This document shows, one piece after another, positions 1 through 5,210 of a stretch of DNA of 6,859 nt (position 1 is its first letter; each line of letters starts with the position of its first letter). Position numbers and translations under genes: made by a program. Below the pieces are notes generated by a model. That model was not told the DNA's origin. It made no database searches and saw only the letters and a program-made list of their open reading frames with translations. The DNA comes from Vicinamibacteria bacterium. Its GTDB lineage: Bacteria; Acidobacteriota; Vicinamibacteria; Vicinamibacterales; UBA2999. Location: the NCBI GenBank assembly GCA_025924295.1, contig JAICEG010000288.1, positions 1 to 6,859 of the forward strand. Direction: 5' to 3'.

Positions 1-15
1 AGTTTCAAGTTGAGT

Positions 16-543
16 TCAGCCCCTTGTGCGCAAGAGTGCCTCGATGTGGGCGAGCCGTTCCTCGATCGCCTGGAGGCGCCATCCCAGATCAACCGGCACA
101 CTCGATCCGTCGCGGCTCACGCGCTTCGAGAGCTCTCGGTTCTCCTCTTCGAGTGCCATGCGATCCCGTACCCGTGTCAGCACGACTTCGAGCTGGCCGA
201 GTGCAAACGGCTTGGCAAGATAGTCGTAGGCGCCCTCGCGGACTGCCCGTACTGCCGAATCGATGGTGGCGTAGCCGGTAATCATCACCACGTACACAGA
301 GGGATTGACTTCGCGCGCCGCCCGGAGGACGTCGAAGCCGTCGGCACCGGGCAGGTTGAGGTCCGTGATGATCAAGGCGAACTGGCCGGGATCGCGAGTG
401 ATCGCGGCAATCGCGGCCCGCCCGTCGTGGGCCGTGGCCACCTCGAACCCCTGGCCCCGACAAAACTCCGAAAGCAGTTCCCTCGCACGCACATCGTCGT
501 CTACAATGAGCGCTTCCTTTTTGGGCAGCTGCACTGATGGCAT
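16..543 (-). CDS. Stand-alone NtrC-like receiver protein with helical tail
   Basis: A 175-residue response regulator with no DNA-binding or enzymatic output domain. The receiver spans about residues 9-125: acidic pocket D15-D17, phospho-acceptor D61 in the segment ITDLNLPGADGF, switch threonine T89 and lysine K111 in AKPF. The segment around GYATIDSAVRAVREGAYDY resembles receivers of NtrC-type activators rather than CheY. Residues 126-142 and 155-172 are charged and heptad-like, so the tail may form a coiled coil. The ATG at 543 is supported by GGGGAG 8 nt upstream (552-557). The gene is divergent from an NtrC-family activator, and a sigma-28-like promoter lies at 590-616. Family knowledge suggests phosphotransfer or partner binding as its role. 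A part in the motility circuit encoded nearby is inference. It could instead be a phosphate sink for the nearby kinase. Confidence 0.88.
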   Translation of the reverse strand: MPSVQLPKKEALIVDDDVRARELLSEFCRGQGFEVATAHDGRAAIAAITRDPGQFALIITDLNLPGADGFDVLRAAREVNPSVYVVMITGYATIDSAVRAVREGAYDYLAKPFALGQLEVVLTRVRDRMALEEENRELSKRVSRDGSSVPVDLGWRLQAIEERLAHIEALLRTRG

Positions 544-589
544 TCGAGTTGCTCCCCTGCCAGGCTTACGACACGGCCGGAATGTCGTT

Positions 590-616
590 CAATCGGCAAA
601 CCGGCAGTAGACTTCA
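590..616 (-). promoter_or_regulatory. Candidate sigma-28 (FliA) promoter of the receiver gene
   Basis: Read on the minus strand this is TGAAGTCT, 11 bases, GCCGATTG. Against the enterobacterial FliA consensus TAAAGTTT-N11-GCCGATAA it matches 6 of 8 and 6 of 8 with exact spacing. It would start transcription roughly 40 bases before the ATG at 543. It is weaker than the site at 2879-2905, and the last two bases of the -10 box differ. Confidence 0.4.
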
Positions 617-661
617 AAAAACGTTAACGAACTCCGAGGCCCTCCCACTCCGGGGTACTGT

Positions 662-677
662 TGGGTATGTCGGTGCA
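662..677 (+). promoter_or_regulatory. Possible sigma-54 promoter (weak)
   Basis: GG at 663-664 and GC at 675-676 are separated by exactly 10 bases, in the contexts TGGG and GTGCA. This keeps the invariant -24/-12 dinucleotides, but the rest of the -24 box is a poor match to TGGCAC. The -12 part lies inside the palindrome at 669-682, so the match may be a by-product of that symmetry. It lies 36 bases before the ATG of the activator gene. Confidence 0.2.
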
Positions 678-694
678 CCGACGATCCGACGATA
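669..694. promoter_or_regulatory. 14-bp perfect palindrome plus tandem CGACGATM, likely operator
   Basis: GTCGGTGCACCGAC (669-682) is identical to its own reverse complement. It is followed by, and overlaps, two tandem 8-mers, CGACGATC (679-686) and CGACGATA (687-694). The site lies between two divergent response-regulator genes, 19 bases before the ATG at 713. A loopless symmetric site in this place looks like a binding site for a dimeric regulator. Which protein binds it cannot be told from the sequence. The neighbouring Fis-type activator is one candidate. Confidence 0.4.
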
Positions 695-712
695 ACTTGA
701 CGTAGTGAATTT

Positions 713-2110
713 ATGAGCCAACGCGCCCTGCCGTCCATTCTTGTCGTCGAAGACGATCTTGATCTGCGCCAAACCATCGTCGCCAGCCTCGAATCCAATG
801 GATTTGCGGCGGCGCAGGCCGCCGACGCGGCCGATGCCATCGAGCGCTTGCGCTCGTTTGCCTACGATGGGCTCGTCGTCGATCTCCGGCTGCCGGACGC
901 TGACGGCATGACAGTACTGGACGAAGCACTCGATCGCTATCCGGAAATCAGGGCGGTCGTGATGACCGGGTTTGGCGGGGTCGCGGAAGCGGTCGCGGCG
1001 ATCAAGCGGGGGGCTGTCGACTTCCTCATCAAGCCCTTCCAGCTCTCGCAGCTCTCACGCGTGCTGCACGCCGGGCTCGAGCAGCAGCGCCTGCGCGAGG
1101 AGAACGCGGAGCTCAAGGCGCAGCTCAAGGGAAAATTCAGGTTCGAGAACATCATCGGCCGCCACAGCACCATGCAGGCGCTCTTCACCACGCTCGAACT
1201 GGTGTCGCCGATGAACAGCACCGTGCTCATTCACGGTGAAACCGGCACCGGCAAGGAACTCATCGCCCGCACGATTCATCACAACAGCCCGCGCGCCAAC
1301 GAGCGTTTCGTCGGGTTCAACGCGGCCGCCATTCCCGAGACGCTGGCCGAAGCCGAGCTCTTCGGGCACGTCAAGGGTGCGTTCACCGGCGCTGTGAACT
1401 CCCGCGCGGGACGATTCGAGCTGGCGCATCGCGGCACGTTGTTCATCGATGAAGTCGCATCGATGTCGCTCCCGCTGCAGGCAAAGCTGTTACGCGCTCT
1501 GCAGGAGCGCGAGATCGAACGGGTCGGCGAGTCGCGGCCAATGCGCCTCGATATCCGGGTGATCGCCGCTACCAACACCGACCTGCGCAAGCTGGTCAAG
1601 GAAGGCACGTTCCGCGAGGACCTGTTCTACCGGCTCAACGTCATCCCGGTGACGCTGCCCGCGCTCAGGCAGCGGCGTGAGGATGTCCCGCTCCTGGCGC
1701 AGTACTTCGTGCGCAAGTCGTGCACGGACAACAACGTCCCCGTCAAAACCGTGACGCAGGAGGCGTTGCGTGCGCTGATGGCCTACGACTGGCCGGGCAA
1801 CATCCGCCAATTCGAGAACGCCATCGAGCACGCCGTCGCCATGGCCGCAACCAAGGCGGAGATCGGTCCCGAGACGCTGCCAGATGATGTCCGTGAGCGT
1901 GCAGGGTCGATGCTCGTGCCGACGGTCGCCATCCCGGACGAAGGATTGAACTTCACCTCGCTCGTATCACAACTCGAGCGTGAACTGATCCTGCGCTGCC
2001 TCGAGAAGACCGGGGGCAACAAGCGCCAGGCCGCGCGGCTCCTCAACTTGAGCCGGACGACGTTCATCGACAAACTCCATCGGCTGAATCTCGAACGCGG
2101 CGCCGCGTAA
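713..2110 (+). CDS. NtrC-family sigma-54-dependent response regulator
   Basis: A 465-residue activator with all three expected domains. Receiver, about residues 8-122: acidic residues E13-D15, phospho-acceptor D57, T85, K107. An E/K-rich linker helix lies at about 122-139. AAA+ ATPase, about 146-375: Walker A GETGTGKE at 175-182, an intact GAFTGA loop at 222-227 for sigma-54 contact, Walker B with D246-E247, arginine-finger segment FREDLFYRL at 300-308, and sensor II WPGNIRQFENA. A Fis-type helix-turn-helix fills about 421-460 (NKRQAARLLNLSRTTF). It should therefore remodel RNA polymerase-sigma-54 at enhancer-dependent promoters when phosphorylated. No strong Shine-Dalgarno precedes the ATG, but the receiver begins right after it. 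Its likely kinase is the convergent gene at 2152-2871. Control of flagellar genes, as with FlrC or FleR, is inferred from the neighbouring chemotaxis operon. Length and motifs are normal. Confidence 0.95.
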   Translation: MSQRALPSILVVEDDLDLRQTIVASLESNGFAAAQAADAADAIERLRSFAYDGLVVDLRLPDADGMTVLDEALDRYPEIRAVVMTGFGGVAEAVAAIKRGAVDFLIKPFQLSQLSRVLHAGLEQQRLREENAELKAQLKGKFRFENIIGRHSTMQALFTTLELVSPMNSTVLIHGETGTGKELIARTIHHNSPRANERFVGFNAAAIPETLAEAELFGHVKGAFTGAVNSRAGRFELAHRGTLFIDEVASMSLPLQAKLLRALQEREIERVGESRPMRLDIRVIAATNTDLRKLVKEGTFREDLFYRLNVIPVTLPALRQRREDVPLLAQYFVRKSCTDNNVPVKTVTQEALRALMAYDWPGNIRQFENAIEHAVAMAATKAEIGPETLPDDVRERAGSMLVPTVAIPDEGLNFTSLVSQLERELILRCLEKTGGNKRQAARLLNLSRTTFIDKLHRLNLERGAA

Positions 2111-2116
2111 CGGCAT

Positions 2117-2144
2117 TAGGCTTCGGACTCTAGGCTCTGGTACC
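2117..2144. repeat. Imperfect 14-bp tandem repeat between convergent genes
   Basis: Two 14-base units begin with TAGGCT, at 2117 and 2131, and share most positions (TAGGCTTCGGACTC and TAGGCTCTGGTACC). They fill most of the 41-bp space between the convergent activator and kinase genes. No stem with a T-run is visible, so I do not call a terminator here. Confidence 0.4.
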
Positions 2145-2151
2145 CACTCCC

Positions 2152-2871
2152 CTACGCCGCCGGCAACCGCATCACGAAGGTGGCGCCGGGGCCTCGATCC
2201 TCGATCGTCAACGTTCCGCCACATTGCTCGGCCACCAGCCGCGCGGCCGAGAGTCCCAGGCCGCTCGCCTCTTCACGCGACCTCGTGGTGAAGAACGATG
2301 CGAAGACATCCTCGGCAGCCGTTTGCTCGACTCCTGGACCGTTGTCCGAGACCCGTAAGACTACGTACCCCGGCGCCTCCTCCAGCGCGACGCGAATCGC
2401 GCCGCCCTGCTGACCGGCGAGTGCCTGCTCGGCATTGACGATCAGGTTGAGCATCGCGAGTTGCAGGAGCCCGGCGTTGCCATTCACGAGAAATCGGCCC
2501 GTCGGTGGAGCGTCAACGGCAATCGACAAGCGTGCGCGCCCGATGGCGAACGAACGCAGCGCCGCCGATCGATTGGCAATCTCGCGCAGATTCGTGCGCG
2601 CAACTCCATCGACCTTCTGACGCGCAAAGGTCATGACCTCTTGAATCGCAGTTGCCGCACGAGTGTTCTGCACGGCAATGCGCTGCAGGCTGTCGAGCAC
2701 TGACTGGGGTAATCCGGGCGTTGTCTGAAGGAGCTCGGTGGTCCCTCCGATGACCTGGAGAGCGTTGTTCACCTCGTGCGCGACGCCGGACAGCAGGCGC
2801 GCGACGGTGGCGGCGCGATTGAGCGTGAGCAAGTCGGTCGGACCCGGCATGTTGCCAGTTTGATTCGACAT
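2152..2871 (-). CDS. Soluble sensor-less histidine kinase (HisKA + HATPase_c)
   Basis: A 239-residue protein with just a kinase core. The H-box GVAHEVNNALQ has phospho-acceptor H32. The ATP-binding domain shows N-box N142/N146 (LNLIVNAEQAL), G1 box DNGPG at 176-180, F-box FASFFTT at 190-196 and G2 box GLGL at 204-207. There is no transmembrane segment, PAS, GAF or HAMP domain, since only about 15 residues precede the dimerisation helix. The H-box type (HEVNN) is that of NtrB/AtoS-like kinases, which pair with NtrC activators. The gene is convergent with such an activator 41 bp away. The ATG at 2871 follows AAGG and GGAGG 11-15 nt upstream. M8 is an alternative start but has no ribosome site. 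A TTTAAT box (minus strand, 2902-2907) could serve as -10. The input signal must come from a partner protein. Confidence 0.9.
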   Translation of the reverse strand: MSNQTGNMPGPTDLLTLNRAATVARLLSGVAHEVNNALQVIGGTTELLQTTPGLPQSVLDSLQRIAVQNTRAATAIQEVMTFARQKVDGVARTNLREIANRSAALRSFAIGRARLSIAVDAPPTGRFLVNGNAGLLQLAMLNLIVNAEQALAGQQGGAIRVALEEAPGYVVLRVSDNGPGVEQTAAEDVFASFFTTRSREEASGLGLSAARLVAEQCGGTLTIEDRGPGATFVMRLPAA

Positions 2872-2878
2872 TTCTGGT

Positions 2879-2905
2879 TAAACCTTCCTCCCGCCTCGCC
2901 GATTA
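2879..2905 (+). promoter_or_regulatory. Sigma-28 (FliA) promoter of the cheY operon
   Basis: TAAACCTT (2879-2886), exactly 11 bases, then GCCGATTA (2898-2905). Compared with TAAAGTTT-N11-GCCGATAA this is 6 of 8 plus 7 of 8 with perfect spacing. Transcription would begin near 2912, about 40 bases before cheY. On the opposite strand the same bases hold the purine-rich ribosome site of the divergent kinase gene, so promoter and leader are interlocked. Confidence 0.65.
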
Positions 2906-2950
2906 AAACCTTGACCGACGTCCCTCACCGGGACTGCTCAGGATATCAAC

Positions 2951-3316
2951 ATGCGCTTTCTGATCGTCGACGACTCGAGCACGATGCGCCGGATCATCAT
3001 CAACACGCTGAACAAGCTCGGACACCAGGACGTGGCCGAAGCCGGCAACGGCAAAGAGGGGCTCGATCGTCTCAGTGCCGGCCCGGTGGACGTGATTATC
3101 ACCGACTGGAACATGCCGGAAATGAGCGGCATCGATTTCATCCGCACCGTCCGATCGATGCCTGAGATCAAGGACACGCCGGTGCTGATGGTCACTACCA
3201 ACGCGGCCAAGGACGACATCGTCGAGGCGCTCAAGGCGGGTGTCAACAGCTACGTCGTGAAGCCGTTCACTCCCGACACGATGAAGGAGAAGATCGAGGC
3301 CGTCCTCGCTCGGTAA
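2951..3316 (+). CDS. cheY: CheY chemotaxis response regulator
   Basis: A 121-residue single-domain receiver and clear CheY. The acid pocket is D7-D8 and the phospho-acceptor D52 sits in the CheY signature TDWNMPEMSG. T82, Y101 (equivalent of the rotating tyrosine Y106 of E. coli) and K104 complete the switch. Phospho-CheY binds the flagellar motor switch to alter rotation after phosphorylation by CheA, which is not in this window. It is the first gene of a three-gene operon, 6 bp ahead of cheX, and follows a strong sigma-28 promoter match at 2879-2905. GGAT at 2941-2944 is only a modest ribosome site. Length and motifs are normal. A role at a type IV pilus or another output instead of the flagellum is possible, but the FliA-type promoter argues for flagella. 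Confidence 0.93.
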   Translation: MRFLIVDDSSTMRRIIINTLNKLGHQDVAEAGNGKEGLDRLSAGPVDVIITDWNMPEMSGIDFIRTVRSMPEIKDTPVLMVTTNAAKDDIVEALKAGVNSYVVKPFTPDTMKEKIEAVLAR

Positions 3317-3322
3317 CCTCCG

Positions 3323-3817
3323 ATGCCACCAACAGCCGCAATCGACAGCTTGTTCATCGACGAGCTCACCGCAGCGACCCGCGATGTGTTCAAGACCATG
3401 GTCTTCCAGGATCTGGAAGCGGCGTCACCGACGTCGGAGGACGCGCTGAAACCGGGTGCCAACGTGGTCGGCACCGTCGCCTTCGCCGGCAAGACGGTGG
3501 GCCTGGTCGTGTTCTACAGCACGCTCGACGCCGCGCAGGCGATCACCGCGTCGATGCTCGGCGTCGAGCCGGCCAGCGTCAACGGCGAACTGCACGATGC
3601 CATCGGCGAGTTGACGAACATGATCGCGGGATCGTTCCGGACGCGGATGGCACACGCCAAGGGCGAGACGTGGGCGATCTCGGTGCCCACGGTGACTGTC
3701 GGATCAGACTTCTACACGAAGTACGTCAGCGATGTGCAGCGGGTGTTGTGTCCGTTCCGCATGAACAAGGCAGAGCTTTACGTCGAGCTGATCGTGACGA
3801 GGAGTGCAACGCAATGA
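3323..3817 (+). CDS. cheX: CheX-type CheY-P phosphatase
   Basis: A 164-residue protein of the CheC/CheX/FliY phosphatase family with one CheX-like domain. The key helix DAIGELTNMIAGSF contains the catalytic pair E96 and N99 (ExxN), which position water to hydrolyse the aspartyl phosphate of CheY. There is one such motif, as in CheX, whereas most CheC proteins carry two. The C-terminal strands (VTVGSDF, then ELYVELIV) match the family fold. The gene follows cheY by 6 bp and overlaps the next gene by ATGA, so the three are almost certainly co-transcribed and translationally coupled. Adjacency of the response regulator and its phosphatase supports the assignment. There is no good Shine-Dalgarno, so the ATG at 3323 probably depends on coupling to cheY. 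Assignment to CheX rather than another single-motif family member is less certain. Confidence 0.82.
   Translation: MPPTAAIDSLFIDELTAATRDVFKTMVFQDLEAASPTSEDALKPGANVVGTVAFAGKTVGLVVFYSTLDAAQAITASMLGVEPASVNGELHDAIGELTNMIAGSFRTRMAHAKGETWAISVPTVTVGSDFYTKYVSDVQRVLCPFRMNKAELYVELIVTRSATQ
3799..3804 (+). promoter_or_regulatory. Ribosome binding site fixing the HDOD start
   Basis: GAGGAG ends 9 bases before the ATG at 3814, the best Shine-Dalgarno of the operon. It decides against an in-frame upstream ATG at 3670, which would place 48 extra residues inside cheX. Confidence 0.7.
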
Positions 3818-4659
3818 GCGGTCACGCTACCTGGGCCGAGTGGGTCGAATCGGGTGAATGGGCTGATGCCGGCGATTCGGCGATGCCGATGCTGCCGGCA
3901 CTGGCGGCCGACGTCATGTCGCTCGCGCTTGATCCCGACGTCAGCATCACGCGACTGGCGCGCGTGATCACGAAGGATCAGGTACTGGCCACACGCGTGC
4001 TGCGCCTGGCCAACTCGGCGTACTGCGCGCCGATGCAGGAGGTCACGACCGTCAACGACGCGATCGTGCGCATGGGCACCGGTCCGGTGCGCAACGTGGT
4101 GCTGGCCGTGTGCTTCACCTCGCGCCTGCAGGGCGCGAATGTGTACGGGCCGCAGGGCCGCGAACTGGTCGATCACGCGATCGGGACGGCCTACCTCGCG
4201 CGACTGGTGGCCGAGCGCGCCGGCGTCGATGCCGACGAGGCGTTCATGTGCGGCCTGCTGCACGACATGGGCAAGCTGCTCATCCTCAAGCTGTCACGCG
4301 ACTTCATCAAGTTCGGCGTGCCCACGCCGTCGGCACAGGAAATCGACACGGTGTGCCGCGATCGGCATCCGCAGATTGGCGCCCGCCTGCTGCGCCAGTG
4401 GCAGCTGCCCTCGGCCCTCGAAGGCCCGGTGCAGTTCCACCACGATCCGTCGGCGAGCACGACACACGCCCTTGAATCGTCCGTGACCTATATGGCGAAC
4501 CGCCTCGCCCATCGCTACGGCTTCGGCTGCCCGGCCGATGAGACGAACCTGCTCGAGGATGCCGTCTGCACGAAGCTCGGGTTGACCGAGGCATGGCAGG
4601 CCGACCTGGATCGCCGCGCCCCCGGGCTCTTTCAGGTCGCACGACAGATCGTCTCGTAA
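3814..4659 (+). CDS. HDOD-domain signalling protein
   Basis: A 281-residue protein made of an HDOD domain (COG1639-like). Residues 24-100 hold the typical start LPALAADVMSLALDPDVSITRLARVI followed by the VLRLANSAYC and TVNDAIVRMG helices. Residues 115-215 hold the HD part, with H121, H150-D151 (LLHDMGK), H185 and the pair H209-H210. Most metal-ligand positions of an HD hydrolase are therefore retained, although the final helix reads MANRLAH where HD-GYP enzymes have an aspartate. HDOD proteins are widespread in chemotaxis, motility and biofilm loci and often act as scaffolds. Catalysis here is unproven. The start overlaps the cheX stop (ATGA) and has a strong ribosome site, making this the third gene of the sigma-28-type operon. 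A link to CheY/CheX signalling or flagellar output is inference from that context. Confidence 0.88.
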   Translation: MSGHATWAEWVESGEWADAGDSAMPMLPALAADVMSLALDPDVSITRLARVITKDQVLATRVLRLANSAYCAPMQEVTTVNDAIVRMGTGPVRNVVLAVCFTSRLQGANVYGPQGRELVDHAIGTAYLARLVAERAGVDADEAFMCGLLHDMGKLLILKLSRDFIKFGVPTPSAQEIDTVCRDRHPQIGARLLRQWQLPSALEGPVQFHHDPSASTTHALESSVTYMANRLAHRYGFGCPADETNLLEDAVCTKLGLTEAWQADLDRRAPGLFQVARQIVS

Positions 4660-4673
4660 TCGCCCGCCGTGCG

Positions 4674-4743
4674 CGGGTCTTGATCTTTAGACCCACCAGG
4701 CGTCTCAATCTGCAGACCCGCCGGGTCACAAAACAGGACCCGG
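4674..4743. repeat. Clustered GGGTC/GACCC direct and inverted repeats
   Basis: The spacer after the HDOD gene holds two degenerate 25-bp direct repeats ending in AGACCCACCAGG (4689-4700) and AGACCCGCCGGG (4714-4725). It also holds nested inverted repeats. GGGTCT (4675-4680) pairs with AGACCC (4689-4694) or, at greater distance and one base longer, with AGACCCG (4714-4720). CCGGGTC (4721-4727) pairs over a 9-base loop with GACCCGG (4737-4743). The stems compete with each other. No T-run follows, so a classical terminator is not shown, although these hairpins are where the che operon would be expected to end. Confidence 0.5.
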
Positions 4744-4793
4744 CCTACGCAATCAACTGCAACCTGGCGACCATAGTCCAAGCGCGAAGCGGG

Positions 4794-4799
4794 TACACT
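4794..4799 (+). promoter_or_regulatory. Candidate -10 element for a leaderless transcript
   Basis: TACACT lies 7 bases before the ATG at 4807, so transcription would begin at or next to the start codon. No recognisable -35 is placed 16-18 bases upstream, and no Shine-Dalgarno precedes the ATG, which fits a leaderless mRNA. Confidence 0.35.
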
Positions 4800-4806
4800 T
4801 GATCGC

Positions 4807-5190
4807 ATGCAATTGCGGTCCGCGCGCCTCTGTCTCGATTGCGACGAGGTCCATGACGCCCAGCAGTGCCCGCAATGCGCGTCAGAGACCTTCGCCTTCA
4901 TCACCCGCTGGGTGCCAGTGCCCGATCGACCCGATCGAGCTGATCGACCCGATCGACCAGTCAAGCGCCAGCGCGCCCAGGAGGTATCGAGCCCGGAGGC
5001 GCTCGGTGCGTATCGCGAGATGCTGCTGCCCCAGGACGAGGGACAGGGTGGAAAATGGCGGACAATCCGGCGTGGCGCCGTGGGGCTGGCCCTCTTCGGG
5101 ATTGCAGGATGGATCTGGCGCCACAACAGCAAGCCTGGCGGAGAATCTGAGCCGACCGCCGAAGACACGCCCAACCAGCGGCGGACCTGA
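4807..5190 (+). CDS. Zinc-ribbon and single-TM protein of unknown function
   Basis: A 127-residue protein that I cannot name. The N-terminus has two knuckles, C9-x2-C12 and C21-x2-C24, suggesting one zinc site in a short ribbon, followed by the hydrophobic stretch TFAFITRWVPV. Residues 40-51 are a repeated Asp-Arg-Pro/Ala linker encoded by four 9-bp tandem units. After a charged region, residues 90-105 (GAVGLALFGIAGWIW) form one probable membrane helix preceded by arginines, so the ribbon would lie in the cytoplasm. The C-terminus is a polar tail. The gene has no obvious ribosome site and may be leaderless. It ends 20 bp before the next gene, but the products look unrelated. Coding status rests on the intact Cys motifs, the TM segment and the in-frame repeat. 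Confidence 0.75.
   Translation: MQLRSARLCLDCDEVHDAQQCPQCASETFAFITRWVPVPDRPDRADRPDRPVKRQRAQEVSSPEALGAYREMLLPQDEGQGGKWRTIRRGAVGLALFGIAGWIWRHNSKPGGESEPTAEDTPNQRRT
4924..4959 (+). repeat. Four tandem 9-bp units GATCGACCC in coding sequence
   Basis: Units start at 4924, 4933, 4942 and 4951: GATCGACCC, GATCGAGCT, GATCGACCC, GATCGACCA. The period is three codons, so each unit encodes Asp-Arg-Pro (Asp-Arg-Ala in the second) and changes in copy number keep the frame. Confidence 0.85.
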
Positions 5191-5210
5191 AGACAGGATA
5201 TGGTGTCACC

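Noticed and set aside
10..537. 175-codon open frame on the plus strand opposite the receiver gene
   Set aside because: It mirrors a clear response regulator on the minus strand. Its low-complexity translation has no family motif and is typical of high-GC antisense.
688..695. GACGATAA as a sigma-28 -10 box for the activator gene
   Set aside because: The box matches 7 of 8, but the sequence 11 bases upstream (GTCGGTGC) matches the -35 at only 2 of 8.
2911..2939. TTGACC as a sigma-70 -35 element for cheY
   Set aside because: Bases 17 downstream (CTGCTC) do not resemble TATAAT, whereas the sigma-28 match is much better.
3670..3813. 48-residue N-terminal extension of the HDOD protein from an upstream ATG
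   Set aside because: It would lie wholly within cheX in another frame. The ATG at 3814 has GAGGAG at 9 bases and the HDOD domain needs no extra residues.
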